Of a stretch of 64,000 bases of DNA, positions 36,430-49,100 are shown piece after piece. The notes below the pieces were generated by a model, which saw nothing but the letters and a program-made list of their open reading frames with translations, did no database searches and was not told the origin of the DNA. The stretch is from Anthopleura xanthogrammica (taxonomy: Eukaryota > Cnidaria > Anthozoa > Actiniaria > Actiniidae), in NCBI GenBank assembly GCA_964019055.1, contig OZ025208.1, positions 11,383,597 through 11,447,596 on the forward strand. The letters are read 5' to 3'. Position numbers and translations under genes: made by a program. Within the stretch, counting starts at the first letter, position 1. Each line of letters opens with the position of its first letter.

Positions 36430-36575
36430 CAAAGAAGAAAGAGCATGGAGGGTAGTGTTTGCCCTTCAATGAAGGTTGGTTATGAGATTCATGAGATGCA
36501 TTCAGCTGGATGATAGAGCATGGAGGGTAGTGTTTGCCCTTCACTGAAGGCTGGTAATGAGATTCATGAGATCTG
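36430..36575 (+). repeat. 75-bp satellite, about two units
   Basis: Units AGAGCATGGAGGGTAGTG...CTGAAGGCTGGTAATGAG. The same position in the other duplicate (49505-50609) has about 15 units, so the array expanded or contracted after duplication. Confidence 0.93.
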
Positions 36576-36674
36576 AAAAACTAACAAAAAATTCCAAATG
36601 GATGGACTAAATATTGATAGAAAAGTTTTTAGGAAGACACAAGCTTATGCAGGGGCTCTGGAAAGAAATCCAAG

Positions 36675-36735
36675 TCCACCTGACAGGAATCGAACCTGTG
36701 ATGTTCCGGATACCGGCCGCGCCGGACTGTAACTA
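36675..36735 (-). repeat. tRNA-derived SINE fragment
   Basis: On the minus strand this reads CAGGTTCGATTCCTGTCAGG, a tRNA T-arm with an internal B-box promoter (GGTTCGATTCC at 36686-36696), preceded by a CCGGCGCGGCCGG stem-like stretch. The 5' half of a tRNA is not contiguous, so it is not a working tRNA. Also at 50705-50762. Confidence 0.6.
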
Positions 36736-36769
36736 GTACCCGACAAAATATTAAAGAAATAATTTTAAA

Positions 36770-38036
36770 TGTATTGAGCGCTGTAGAAAATAGATCGTAG
36801 ACACATTGAAATCATTTTATGAGAGCCATTAATCTAAATCTAAATTTTCGCGTAAATTTTTAATGAAAACCAGTCGCATCATCACGTTTCTTGGTCATGA
36901 TACTTGTCTATTTGGGTTCTAAAGCTCACTCTACCCTCTCCCACAACGTTTTATCTATGTAACTAACTACAAGTGGGTTTGATATTGCCACGACTTTTTG
37001 TTGTTGTAAAATTCGGAATTGTTTTTACAAAAATCGTTTGAAATTTCATTAACAGTTATGATATTTTCAAGTAACTTATATGTATGCAGGCCATCTGTCA
37101 TAGTTCGTTCGTTCGTTCGTTCGTTCGTTCGTTCGTTCGTTCGTTCGTTCGTTCGTTCGTTCGTTCGTTCGTTCGTTCGTTCGTTCGTTCGTTCGTTCGT
37201 TCGTTCGTTCGTTCGTTCGTTCGTTCGTTCGTTCGTTCGTTCGTTCGTTCGTTCGTTCGTTCGTTCGTTCGTTCGTTCGTTCGTTCGTTCGTTCGTTCGT
37301 TCGTTCGTTCGTTCGTTCGTTCGTTCGTTCGTTCGTTCGTTCGTTCGTTCGTTCGTTCGTTCGTTCGTTCGTTCGTTCGTTCGTTCGTTCGTTCGTTCGT
37401 TCGTTCGTTCGTTCGTTCGTTCGTTCGTTCGTTCGTTCGTTCGTTCGTTCGTTCGTTCGTTCGTTCGTTCGTTCGTTCGTTCGTTCGTTCGTTCGTTCGT
37501 TCGTTCGTTCGTTCGTTCGTTCGTTCGTTCGTTCGTTCGTTCGTTCGTTCGTTCGTTCGTTCGTTCGTTCGTTCGTTCGTTCGTTCGTTCGTTCGTTCGT
37601 TCGTTCGTTCGTTCGTTCGTTCGTTCGTTCATTCTTTCTTTCGTTCTTTCTTTCGTTCTTTCTTTCTTCCTTGCTTCAGCTTCTAGCAGGCGGAGGATAA
37701 GAGTTGAATTACACATGGGCCCGAAAAACGACAAAATTTTAAAATGTTAAAGTTAAAAATGCTCGATATCATGATAAAAAGTATCTAAAAATATAACAAT
37801 TCGGGTAGAAATTTGAGAACGCCGAGGGACAAAAAAAATAACTTCAATAAAAATGAATATTTTGAATGATAATGAATTGAATTGTAGCGTCTTGCAGAAA
37901 GACAACCAGTCAGGACGATGACACTTGCCTACTTAATTAGCAATGCATTATTCATTACACGTCCTATAGTTTATTGCAGGACATTTTAAGTTAGGACTTA
38001 ATTTACCAAAGTCGAACTCTAGAAAGCATCTACATT
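36770..38036. other. Intergenic region with (TTCG)n, before fibrinogen gene B
   Basis: 36770-37100 matches the flank at 50820-51145. The remainder after the TTCG array (37680 onward) matches 51850-52211 and leads into the next PAN gene. No exon seen. Confidence 0.65.
37103..37630 (+). repeat. (TTCG)n microsatellite, about 530 bp
   Basis: About 130 uninterrupted copies of GTTC, followed by a TTCTTTCGTTC transition. Long open frames on both strands (FVRS.., NERT..) are repeat artefacts. Absent from the matching place in the other duplicate (about 51400-51850). Confidence 0.98.
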
Positions 38037-38810
38037 ATGTCGTCAAGGAATCGAAGTTTAACTCTTGCTGGCTCATTATTCGTGGTTTTCTTGGTACTTC
38101 CTCTCGTTTCAGGTAGGTTATGGTGGTCAGGGTGAACTATCATGTTCACTCCTGGTTTTGTTGTGTTTGTTGTTTTCAGTGCAAATGTAGTTTTTTAATG
38201 TCTTTTCACCTTCCTCCTTCATGCCAAATGGGAGTCATACATTAGGCCCTAACTCTGTTTCTTAATTTCATTGATAGAGGTGACAATTAATATCAAAGAT
38301 GATATGCATGTGTTTCCAACTCAACCATAAGCAAAACTATTGAATATTATCTCACACTAAAACTCTCAAAGAGACCATTCTCTATTGTAAAAAAAAGAAA
38401 CTAGGACGTTTTGTTTTACGATCGGGACGAAAAAAGATGCGTAATGTACAGAATTCAAAAAGCTGTCTCCTAATCCATGAAAATAATTGTAAAAAAATCA
38501 TTAATACATTTTTTCGCGCCGGTTTTTTCCTTCATTTTAGACAAGAAGCGCCCTCAACTTGAAAATTGTAGCTACATTCTGGGAAAAAAAATGTTATTAA
38601 TTATTTATCAGAATCATCGAACGCAAAATTTCTTTTTGTCCTACTGAGAGTAGGCAATATTCGTAAGGCTATTTTTTTCATATAATTTTCAAAAATATTT
38701 TGGTCATTTGCAACATTAGCCTGCTGGATAGAAGGTAGTTTTGACACATAAATTTGTAGTCATTAATATTCTAATATTTGTTTTCTTTCTATTTCCGATT
38801 CTTTCTTCAG

Positions 38811-38844
<34 letters not shown>

Positions 38845-40164
38845 TTGCTTGCTTGTTTGCTTGCTTGCTTGCTTTCTTCTTTCCTTCCTTTCGATTCCTT
38901 CATTTATTCATTTTCTTGTCGTTAAAGGTAACAGCTGCGAGAATACTGGCTTCCATCCTGAGAAGAAGGGCAAGTACCTCCAACATCACGTCATTGACAC
39001 CATGACAACCGAAACTGTGTCATTGTGTCGTATCATGTGTTACCTGCAAGAGTCTTGTATGTCATACAACTACCAACCAAGCACTGGATCCTGTGAGCTT
39101 AGTGACTCAGATGAAACAATTGATGGACAGATTTATGAACTCATTCCAAGTTCAGACCATATCTACGTTAGGAGAGAGGTAAAAGTATTTCAAAAAATAA
39201 AAGTTTTCGCTACTTCATAAGATAACGTATCCAGATTTGGTGGGAAAAAATAATGATGAAGAAATTTTATCTTTGCCACTACATTGCACCACAAAACTGT
39301 AATTGAATATCTTGATAAAATTTGATTTTATAACTTGGCAGAATCCTTGTCAGAAAAATCCATGTCCTTATTATGAAGTCTGCGAGCCAAATTTCAAGGA
39401 CGGAAGTCGCAGCTGTTCGTGCCCACCTGGTCACGAAGGTCCAATTTGCAATAAAGGTTTGCATCAATTACTTTGTGCACACACGTATCCAGTGTGAGTT
39501 TTGATGACCACACTATTTGACAGTCGCTTCCTGCATGCAGCAACATTTCAACCAAACTTTTCTTTCCATAGTTTTGTTCAGTTGTTCAGAGCTGCTCTCA
39601 GCTGACTATACTAAAGATGGAGTCTATCAAATCGATCCTAATGGACAAGGCTCTTTCCCAGTCTACTGTGACATGACAACCAATGGCGGCGGGTGGACTG
39701 TGTTCCAAAGGAATCGAAAGGACTCCCTCACGTCTTTCAATCGCGGATGGCAAGAATACAAAACCGGTTTTGGTAACCTGACTGGCGAGTTTTGGTTGGG
39801 CCTCGACAAGATTTACCGACTGACCAAAACGCAAGTTGCATCACTACGTGTTGATCTGGAGGACGAGAACGGGAACAAGAAGTATGCGGTGTATTCATCG
39901 TTCTCTATCGCTGACGAGAGTGATTTTTACCGCCTACATGTAAGTGGATACTCAGGTACAGCTGGAGACTCTATTGCAGTTGCTAAATACGAGAATTGGG
40001 TTAGCAATGACAGGATATTTAGCACACCTGACAAGGATAACGATGTGTGGCACGGAGGAAGTTGTGCAATACGACGCAATGCTGGCTGGTGGTACCGATG
40101 GTGCTCAATTTCAGATCTTAACGGAACGGAGCAATGGCCTGGTGGACCTTTTCTAAAACCTTAA
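38037..40164 (+). CDS. Secreted PAN-EGF-fibrinogen-domain protein, copy B
   Basis: Exons 38037-38112, 38928-39178, 39342-39456, 39572-40164 give 344 residues. Signal peptide (AGSLFVVFLVLPLVSG), PAN (LCRIMCYLQESCMSYNYQ), EGF (CQKNPCPYYEVCEPNF) and fibrinogen-like domain with FNRGWQEYKTGFGNLTGEFW, DKDND and CAIRRNAGWWYRWC. Copy A and copy B are nearly identical up to the GYSGTAGDSI motif and then differ at about 21 of 44 positions around the calcium/ligand site. A tandem AACGG duplication after LNG shifts the frame, so the protein ends GGPFLKP and lacks the usual EMK terminus, which remains downstream out of frame. It may still fold, or be a weakened allele. A 2.27-kb element begins 56 bp after the stop. 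Confidence 0.86.
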
Positions 40165-40219
40165 TGAACACCGAAATGAAACTAAAATAAAATAATTTAC
40201 CTTGCTTTATTCATTGCTG

Positions 40220-42493
40220 CACAGTAAATCAGTTTTGGGCCGTTTCAGCCCCAAAAATGGGGCCAACATTTTGACCCGGATACCGCCCTCTTTTGACGGG
40301 GCAGTTTTAGCCCTTAATATTAGGGCCGTTTTTTGGCCCAATTTTATAGGGGCCAATTTTTGTCCATGTCTAGAGCCAATTTTTGACCCGGATACCGCCC
40401 TCTTTTGACGGGGCAGTTTTAGCCCTTAATATTAGGGCCGTTTTTTGGCCCAATTTTAAAGGGGCCAATTTATCCCATGTCTAGAGCCACTAAATGATCC
40501 GGAAATCGCCTTTTTTGCTCCATAATCGGTGTAGTCATTTTTATTCATATTAAAATAACTGTTGAAGACTTGTTTACAGTGTAACCATGATTTAATAAAA
40601 ATAGCAATCACGATCAGAGACAAAAGCGAATTTTCAATTTAGTCAAAAACCTAAAAAAACCTAATTATCTGAAAACATTGTATATTCTTTATATTATGAG
40701 TATATCAGTTTATACTTGCAAGTAGCTGCTACTCCTTTACTCTACATGACTGTATGTAGTCAATTGCTGCTCCATATATAATGTGTAATCTCCATCTCTA
40801 AGTAGAAGCAAACAAAACCATGAGCTTAAAAAGTATTGAAAAAGCGAAACCACAGATAATTATAGGCAATTCTACACAATTCACCGGCTTCTATTTTCAA
40901 AAATTAACCCTAAAAAAAAACATTTGAATCTCCATGAAGTTTATTATTACAGTTGTAAACTTTTAAAGGCAAAGGACAAAGGTTCGGCTAAAATAATCTA
41001 CTCACCGATAATTTAGCCATCTTCAAGGAAAAAAACTGATCCAAAATGATCTTGAACATCTTAAGTGCCGTTCTTCTGAGTTTCAGTCAATATTCTTACC
41101 CAAAAGGGTTTAAAAGAATCACATAAAGAAGCTACTTTTCGCCATGTCGTTGGCCATGCTTCTTGAAAATGGCGGGCTTTGAAATGCCTTCCCCGCTGAG
41201 AATCATGGTCTTTTGGGACGCAACGAATTATGGGATCATTTTTTCGGGCAGGTTTGCATTTCATTTACGTTACTGGCTATACAATCAAAGGATATTTACT
41301 CAAATTGCTTTTTCGCTACGGCAAAGTTTGTAATTTATCTATTTCAAAAAAATATTTGCACGATCAGTTCAAAATAAAAAACAAATTTAGACAAGATATG
41401 TATGGAGCCAAAATGGCCCCCTGGATTCTAAAATAGCACCTTGGTTTCCATTTTACAGATTTTAGCCCATCCATGATAGAACCAGAACAGCTTTATATAT
41501 AGGATATAATATTATAATTAACCTTTTCTTTTATATGGTAACCCGATTAGCAAATAGTAAACTTAAACAGCCCTTTGGGCCAAAACAGCCCTATATGTAA
41601 TAGGGCCAAAATGGCTCACGCAAACTATAATTGCCCCTCGTCCCATTTTGGCCAGCCTTTGGGCCAAAACAGCACTAAATGTTATGAGGCCAAAATGGCT
41701 CCCTCAAACTAAAATAGCCCCTTTTCCCGTTTTAGCCAGCCTCTGGGCCAAAACAGCACTAAATGTTATGAGGCCAAAATGGCTCCCTCAAACTAAAATA
41801 GCCCCTCGTCCCGTTTTAGCCAGCCTTTGGGCCAAAACAGCACTAAATGTTATGAGGCCAAAATGGCTCCCGCAAACTAAAATAGCCCCTCGTCCCGTTT
41901 TAGCCAGCCTTTGGGCCAAAACAGCACTAAATGTTATGAGGCCAAAATGGCTCCCGCAAACTTAAATAGCCCCTCGTCCCATTTTGGCCAGCCATTGGGC
42001 CAAAACAGCACTAAATGTTACAAGGCCAAAATAGCTCCCACAAACTAAAATAGCCCCTCGTCCCATTTTGGCCAGCCTTTGGGCCAAAACAGCACTAAAT
42101 GTTACAAGGCCAAAATAGCTCCCACAAACTAAAATAGCCCCTTTTCCCGTTTTAGCCAGCCTTTGGGCCAAAACAGCAAAAAATGTATTAGAGCTAAAAT
42201 GGCTGTGGCAGAGCCAAGATAGCTTCTTATTCTGTTTTGGCCTACCCTTGGGCCAAATCAACACTAAATGTCATAGGGGCAAAATGGCTGTGGTAGAGCC
42301 AAGATAGCCTCTTATTCTTTTTTGGCTTAACCTTGGGCCAAAACAGTACTAATAAAGCTATGCCAAAATGGCTTTCATGGGGCCAAAATAGCATTTTGTT
42401 CCATTTTGACCCATCTCTGGGCCAAAATAGCACTATCTTAAAAATGCCAAAACGGCTCTGAGGGGCCAAATCAGCCCTATCAAATTTACTGTG
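40220..42493. mobile_element. 2.27-kb insertion with CACAGTAAAT inverted ends and internal satellite
   Basis: Ends CACAGTAAAT (40220-40229) and ATTTACTGTG (42484-42493) are inverted repeats. The sequence on either side rejoins to match the uninterrupted flank of fibrinogen gene A (28760-28775), so this is an insertion in copy B. Inside: two tandem copies of a 130-bp-class unit (GACCCGGATACCGCCCTC) at about 40240-40480, and from 41560 to 42480 about ten units of an 84-bp repeat (GGGCCAAAACAGCACTAAATG). No transposase frame seen; a non-autonomous DNA element, superfamily unassigned. Confidence 0.78.
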
Positions 42494-42583
42494 TGGGTAA
42501 TTATTTGTTAGCCTGCTTGGTTTGAACTGTAAAGCAAAAGTTCTAACCTTTAGATTAATGATCAACCAATAGTACATAATCAT

Positions 42584-43025
42584 AACAAACAAAAGATCTG
42601 GTGGACCTAGAGCAAGACCTTGAGGAACACCGAAATGCAATTCATGTAATATAATAGTCCATATATCATAACGGACAGAAGATCTGGTGGACCCAGTGTA
42701 AGACCTGAGGAACACCGAAATGCATTTCATGTAATATAATAGTCCATATATCATAACGGACAGAAGATCTGGTGGACCCAGTGTAAGACCTGAGGAACAC
42801 CGAAATGCATTTCATGTAATATAATAGTCCATAATCATAACGGACAGAAGATCTGGTGGACCCAGTGTAAGACCTGAGGAACACCGAAATGCATTTCATG
42901 TAATATAGTAGTCCATAATCATAACGGACAGAAGATCTGGTGGACCCAGTGTAAGACCTGAGGAACCCCGAAATGCAATTCATGTAATATAATAGTCCAT
43001 ATATCATAACGGACAGAAAATCTGA
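42584..43025 (+). repeat. 85-bp satellite array next to fibrinogen gene B
   Basis: About five units with the same core (ATAACGGACAGAAGATCTGG, GAGGAACACCGAAATGCA) as 28868-29560. Ends with the same GAAAAATGGTTAACTTTTTATG junction into the CCTAT array. Confidence 0.93.
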
Positions 43026-43105
43026 AAAATGGTTAACTTTTTATGTATTTTTTTTTCTTTTCTCATGCATGCACCCATCTTTTTACCTTTATTTTATTTT
43101 TTTTT

Positions 43106-44219
43106 ATCCTATCCTATCCTATCCTATCCTAGCGTATCTTATCCTATCCTATCGTTTCCTATCGTTTCCTATCGTTTCCTATCGTTTCCTATCGTTTCCT
43201 ATCGTTTCCTATCGTTTCCTATCGTTTCCTATCATTTCCTATCGTTTCCTATCGTTTCCTATCGTTTCCTATCGTTTCCTATCGTTTCCTATCGTTTCCT
43301 ATCGTTTCCTATCGTTTCCTATCGTTTCCTATCGTTTCCTATCGTTTCCTATCGTTTCCTATCGTTTCCTATCGTTTCCTATCGTTTCCTATCGTTTCCT
43401 ATCGTTTCCTATCGTTTCCTATCGTTTCCTATCGTTTCCTATCGTTTCCTATCGTTTCCTATCGTTTCCTATCGTTTCCTATCGTTTCCTATCGTTTCCT
43501 ATCGTTTCCTATCGTTTCCTATCGTTTCCTATCGTTTCCTATCGTTTCCTATCGTTTCCTATCGTTTCCTATCGTTTCCTATCGTTTCCTATCCTATCCT
43601 ATCCTATCCTATCCTATCCTATCCTATCCTATCCTATCCTATCGTATCCTATCCTATCCTATCCTATCCTATCCTATCCTATCCTATCCTATCCTATCCT
43701 ATCCTATCCTATCCTATCCTATCCTATCCTATCCTATCCTATCCTATCCTATCCTATCCTATCCTATCCTATCCTATCCTATCCTATCCTATCCTATCCT
43801 ATCCTATCCTATCCTATCCTATCCTATCCTATCCTATCCTATCCTATCCTATCCTATCCTATCCTATCCTATCCTATCCTATCCTATCCTATCCTATCCT
43901 ATCCTATCCTATCCTATCCTATCCTATCCTATCCTATCCTATCCTATCCTATCCTATCCTATCCTATCCTATCCTATCCTATCCTATCCTATCCTATCCT
44001 ATCCTATCCTATCCTATCCTATCCTATCTTATCCTATCCTATCCTATCCTATCCTATCCTATCTTATCCTATCCTATCCTATCCTATCCTATCCTATCCT
44101 ATCCTATCCTATCCTATCCTATCCTATCCTATCCTATCCTATCCTATCCTATCCTATCCTATCCTATCCTATCCTATTCTATTCTATTCTATTCTATTCT
44201 ATTTTATTTTATTTTATTT
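43106..44219 (+). repeat. (CCTAT)n array with an internal (CCTATCGTTT)n block
   Basis: About 1.1 kb. A decamer block CCTATCGTTT occupies about 43151-43590 with almost no variation and is flanked by pure CCTAT. The other duplicate has only CCTAT and a LINE insertion here. Long frames (SYPIL.., SYRFL..) are repeat artefacts. Confidence 0.97.
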
Positions 44220-44292
44220 TATTTACTTAAGGTTGTTCTAAAGGCTTTTATTTAAATTTCTTGAAACAATGGGTAAATGGCATGTTATGGCA

Positions 44293-44527
44293 GACACTGA
44301 CACTGACACTGACACTGACACTGACACTGACACTGACACTGACACTGACACTGACACTGACACTGACACTGACACTGACACTGACACTGACACTGACACT
44401 GACACTGACACTGACACTGACACTGACACTGACACTGACACTGACACTGACACTGACACTGACACTGACACTGACACTGACACTGACACTGACACTGACA
44501 CTGACACTGACACTGACACTGACACTG
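44293..44527 (+). repeat. (GACACT)n hexamer microsatellite, 235 bp
   Basis: About 39 near-perfect copies. The other duplicate has only GCAGATACACTAATACCCG at this spot, so the array grew after duplication. Confidence 0.97.
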
Positions 44528-45446
44528 ATACCCGATACGTCAATCACATCAAAGATCAGGAGCCAAAAAGAACTGATTTTCTCAGGAACTGATTGCGTAT
44601 AACGTCACCATGATAGCAATTCTACGTCAAAAGAAACTAAAAGCCATGTTTTCATTAAAAAAAAAACCTCTAGTTTTCCGCGATGAATTTTAATTTTTCG
44701 TATAATCTAAGCTCAATACCTTATCTTTCACATTATGACAGGAAAGGAAAAGATTCGGTATTACAGAATGTTTTGTTCAGCAAAATCAATTGGGAATTTG
44801 CGGCGATTTGGGTCATAATAAAACATGGTAAAGGATTTAATTACTTGTAAAGTTTTATTCAAGATTACCAAGATTAAATTCTTAAGAAGCATATTTGTCA
44901 AAAATCGCCGATTAAGAAATTGCAGCAAAAAAACGCCATTGTAAACAAGCCTTTCGTCTCTAGATAAATTCGCTTCATAGCTCCATAAAGAAGATGGAAA
45001 TTTCACACGAAGAATTACCACTGAAACCCATGAAACCACCTTAAAATAGTGTCATCTAAAGAACACCTGTCTGGCACTCCTCACCCCATGCATGGTCAAG
45101 ATCTGATCCAATCAGTATGAATTTTAGCTTTCTAGTTACAAGTAAACAGTTTTCATTGTTAACTTTCATGAGCTTTAATTCAGTGTATTATTCATTTTTA
45201 ACAGTGTTTGGTTAGTCTAAGATGTTATTGTATGTGGGGATAATCATAACTAGTAAACTATAACTGATATATATATTCATGCCAACATTCCATTACCAAA
45301 TTGTCCCTAAACTTTTTTTTTTAAAATAATCATATAGCAATTTAAGTCCTCCGTAAAGCATATTTTCAAACCATATGAAATTCCAATCGTTTACTTCGCA
45401 CTCTTTCGAAATCGAATGTAAATAATCGTGGAAGAAATTAAATAAG

Positions 45447-45552
<106 letters not shown>

Positions 45553-46111
45553 GATTAGAGTCTAGAATATCCGAGTGCTAGCGCTGGTTTCCTAGTATTA
45601 CTCAGTTACGATCTATTCAAAGGGATTCGACAATTTTGGTTTATAATACACGTAGCCCTGTTTATTTATAAACGCTGTTTTAACTTAAAATTAACAAATG
45701 ATCCCAAAACACAATAGTGATGACAAGCTGTGATTAACTAAGCACGACAAATCATTCAGCTGAAGATATTCTTGCCAGTAAACTGATCACTGCTAAACGC
45801 TAATTAAAACTGTTAAAGTTTCTGTTTGAAAAAATAAAATTCCTTCCTTCCGATATGTGTATTATTTTATAATATTGTATTATATTATGACATGTTATTT
45901 GAAAATTAACCTGGCTTTTGCGTGTTTATGATACGGAACAATGTTTAATCGTAAATATTCTTTGTTTTTCACCTGTTAGCAAAACAAGACATTCGTTACT
46001 AAGCGGTAAATATCTAAACTTAGAGCCGGCACGAATGCGGACTTCAGTTAATCATTTTCCAGAAGGTGTTCTTGCCGATCAGGTGGACATTTTCAATGAA
46101 ATCCAAAAAAA

Positions 46112-49100
46112 ATGGTGAAAGGATTCCTTCGGGTGCTTTGTGTCGCCATCATTTTTAGATTAACGTTTTCAGAAGTTGTTCAAGTTGCGATAGCAAACAA
46201 ATCTCTACATCGAACACCAGACTTTGGCTATGTTTACTTCGTTTTTCACCCAAACAGTTCTCTTGAGGTAGTAAACCCACGTCAGTTCCACGCTCAGAGC
46301 TACAAACCATGTGCAGTTACCTGTGCCAGGAACAAGACTTGTCTATCGTTCAACTTTGGGAAAAAGCCCATTTTCTTCTACCAGGGGAAAGCCCAGTACC
46401 TCTGTGAGCTGTTGTCGACTGATAAATACAACTCTTCGTCCAAGTATCAAAGTCAGAATCCAGATTTTGACCACTACAGCATAAGGGTAAGTTTGGTATT
46501 TTATCAACTTAGAGTTGCATTCTAGAACCTTCAGTAAACCGCAAGTAAACAGCCGTTTGCCGTTTGCCGTTTGTCGTGTCCGGAACTATTTTTATTATAG
46601 TTTTATTTTTGTTATGGTTTAGGTGGACTACCTGTAAACTAGCATTTTAGTTAAGTGTATGTTCCACTGCAAATAAAGTATTGTATTGTATTGTATTCCC
46701 CTTCGAAAATTCAACTAATGATAAGCTTCAAAAAATCGAATCGAATCCAATCGAATGAAAAACAAGATGACCATTGATGCGAAAGCTCTCAAGAGATTTC
46801 AAACTAATCTCAAAGAATTCCATAGTCGTGAAATGTTTTGAAAATATTCACTGATATATTCTCGTCATTTTTAGTCAAACTGCAGCAAGTCTCCCTGTCT
46901 TCACAATTTCACTTGTATTGCTAACTACACTGAAGACACTTATGAATGTTTGTGCCCGAGACCTGCATTTGAAGGAAAACACTGCATAGGTAAGGGTTGA
47001 TTATTGTTTGATACTATAAACTCCAGAGCTACATGCTTTTGAACAAATCTCATTTATTAGCCGCCACCAAATTATACTGGAGCGGAACAAGAATTGGAAG
47101 GGAAATGAAAGAAAAAAAGAAGTTAATGGAGAAATGAACTGAATTGATATGCATTTTTGAATCAGATAGAGAAAGTTACAATAAAAGAAGAAACGAATAG
47201 AGAAAAAGTTATTAAAGGAAGCAAGAGAACGGAAGGAATGAAGGAATGATAAAGAGAAAGGACCAATTTATGGTCCTTGAAAAACTTGCAGCATAACCAA
47301 GATCACATACTTAGGCGCTGAAATTAATTTATTTACTTCATTTGATCGACAGATGTCGATGAATGTGCCACAGGACAGCATGTTTGTAGTTCCAATGCAA
47401 ATTGTTCCAATACCATTGGATCGCACAACTGCAAGTGCAAAGATGGTTACTTTGGCAACGGCAAAAGCTGCACAGGTACGTTTTCTGATCATCGATTTGA
47501 ATCCTGAAACTTGCATGATTTTATGTTATTTTTTTCTTTTCGTGTTATTTAAAAAAATTGTCTCTTACTTCTAAAGCTTTCAGTTTATCTTTATTCAGAA
47601 TTAGCCTTATTTTCTTTTTTTGCGTAAAATTAATTAAGTAAAATATTTCGCTGTTATCAGTTCAACATGGGTCATGCAATGGAAAACGAGTGAAAAAAAG
47701 GAGGGAGGAAATAAGGAACCCAGAGCAGTAAAACTTATAGTAAACCTGGTAAATAATAAAGCGTTCAACTTTAACTTGAATTAATTCCTTTGATTGACAG
47801 ATATCGATGAATGTACGGTGCAGCATGACTGTAGTCCCGAAGCAATTTGTACTAACACCATTGGCTCATACAAATGCACCAAGATCGCAAGTAAGTATCC
47901 TGTTCGTCGATTGGCTCATTTGTTCTGTTATCTAACATAGTTGTCGGTTTGTGATCATACAAGCTCAGCATTGATTTGGGGGTAATGTTTTCAAACCTCT
48001 CGTAAACAGAAGTATCGGTACTAGTAGGCAAATTAAAGATAGTCAAGTTTCGAATAATGACACTTAGTACGAGTTGGCGGGAATTCATACATAAATTGCT
48101 TTTCTTGCTTATCTGATCAAGTGACAGACGGAACTCGAACGCGGGTCGCATGCATTGGTGAGAAACAACAAATTTATTTAGAAGCGCACAAAAGCCGTGC
48201 TTCCCAAATCTACCCGTCCTTTTCATCACTTGGATTAATTAGTTCATCTATTTTTAGCATGCGCCGCAGAAAAGGTACTGGGAATGGAAAGCAGAGAAAT
48301 TCCAGATTCTGCAATAACTGCTTCTTCTAAGTATAGTGAAAACCATGCTGCACATAACGCCAGATTGAATAATAATCCTAAACATTGGGCACCATCTTCC
48401 AATCGAGTCGGTGAATGGTTTCAGGTAGACTTTGGCAAGTTGACACTCGTAACCAAAGTCGCAACACAAGGCAGACCAACTCCACCGCCATCTTACACGA
48501 GAAGTTACTCTCTATCGTATCGCCGAGAGAATGAAAGTTGGAAAAGCTACGTCCATGCATCTTTTGGTGAAGTAAGTAACGCTTAGCTATAAAGTGGTTT
48601 TACTGAACTTTTGCAACAAAATTACTTTTTAATGTTTGATAGTCAAATATGCACAAAAGAAAGCCATGGAAATATAAGTTCTACTAACTAATTAACAATT
48701 AGTCCTCGAGTCCGAATGGTCTACAAGTCTACGAGTCAATAGCCCATGAGGCCGAAGGCCGAATGGGCTATTGACTCGTAGGCCATGAGGGCGAGAGGTC
48801 TAATTGTTTTAGTAAAAACCTACTAATCGGTCCAATAAAAGGATGCAAAAAGTTTTGGATTTTGCTTTAAATATTTTTTTTTTGGTTTTCAAAACCGGCG
48901 CTTTTCGCTACTAGAGCGAGGTGTATCACTAATAGACCCCTAGTAGCTCAGCCAATCACAGGGCTCGATTGGTGATAGACCATTAGTAGGTTTTTTCTAA
49001 CTACTATTAATCTACTATCTTAATCACGATATTTAGTCAGGGTATTTAGATTTTCAACTTATGAATCGATACTTTTTATTCTCTTTCAAGACACTTCCTG

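Noticed and set aside
36675..36735. A tRNA gene
   Set aside because: Only the T-arm half is present; no acceptor pairing or anticodon arm can be folded. Called a SINE fragment.
36967..37750. Long open frames of Phe-Val-Arg-Ser and Asn-Glu-Arg-Thr repeats
   Set aside because: They are the (TTCG)n microsatellite read on both strands; the array is missing from the other duplicate.
43029..44255. Open frames rich in Ser-Tyr-Pro-Ile-Leu
   Set aside because: A CCTAT/CCTATCGTTT array. No flanking exon structure and no matching frame in the other copy.
44238..44602. Frames of Thr-Asp, Leu-Thr or Ser-Val repeats
   Set aside because: These are readings of the (GACACT)n hexamer array in several frames.
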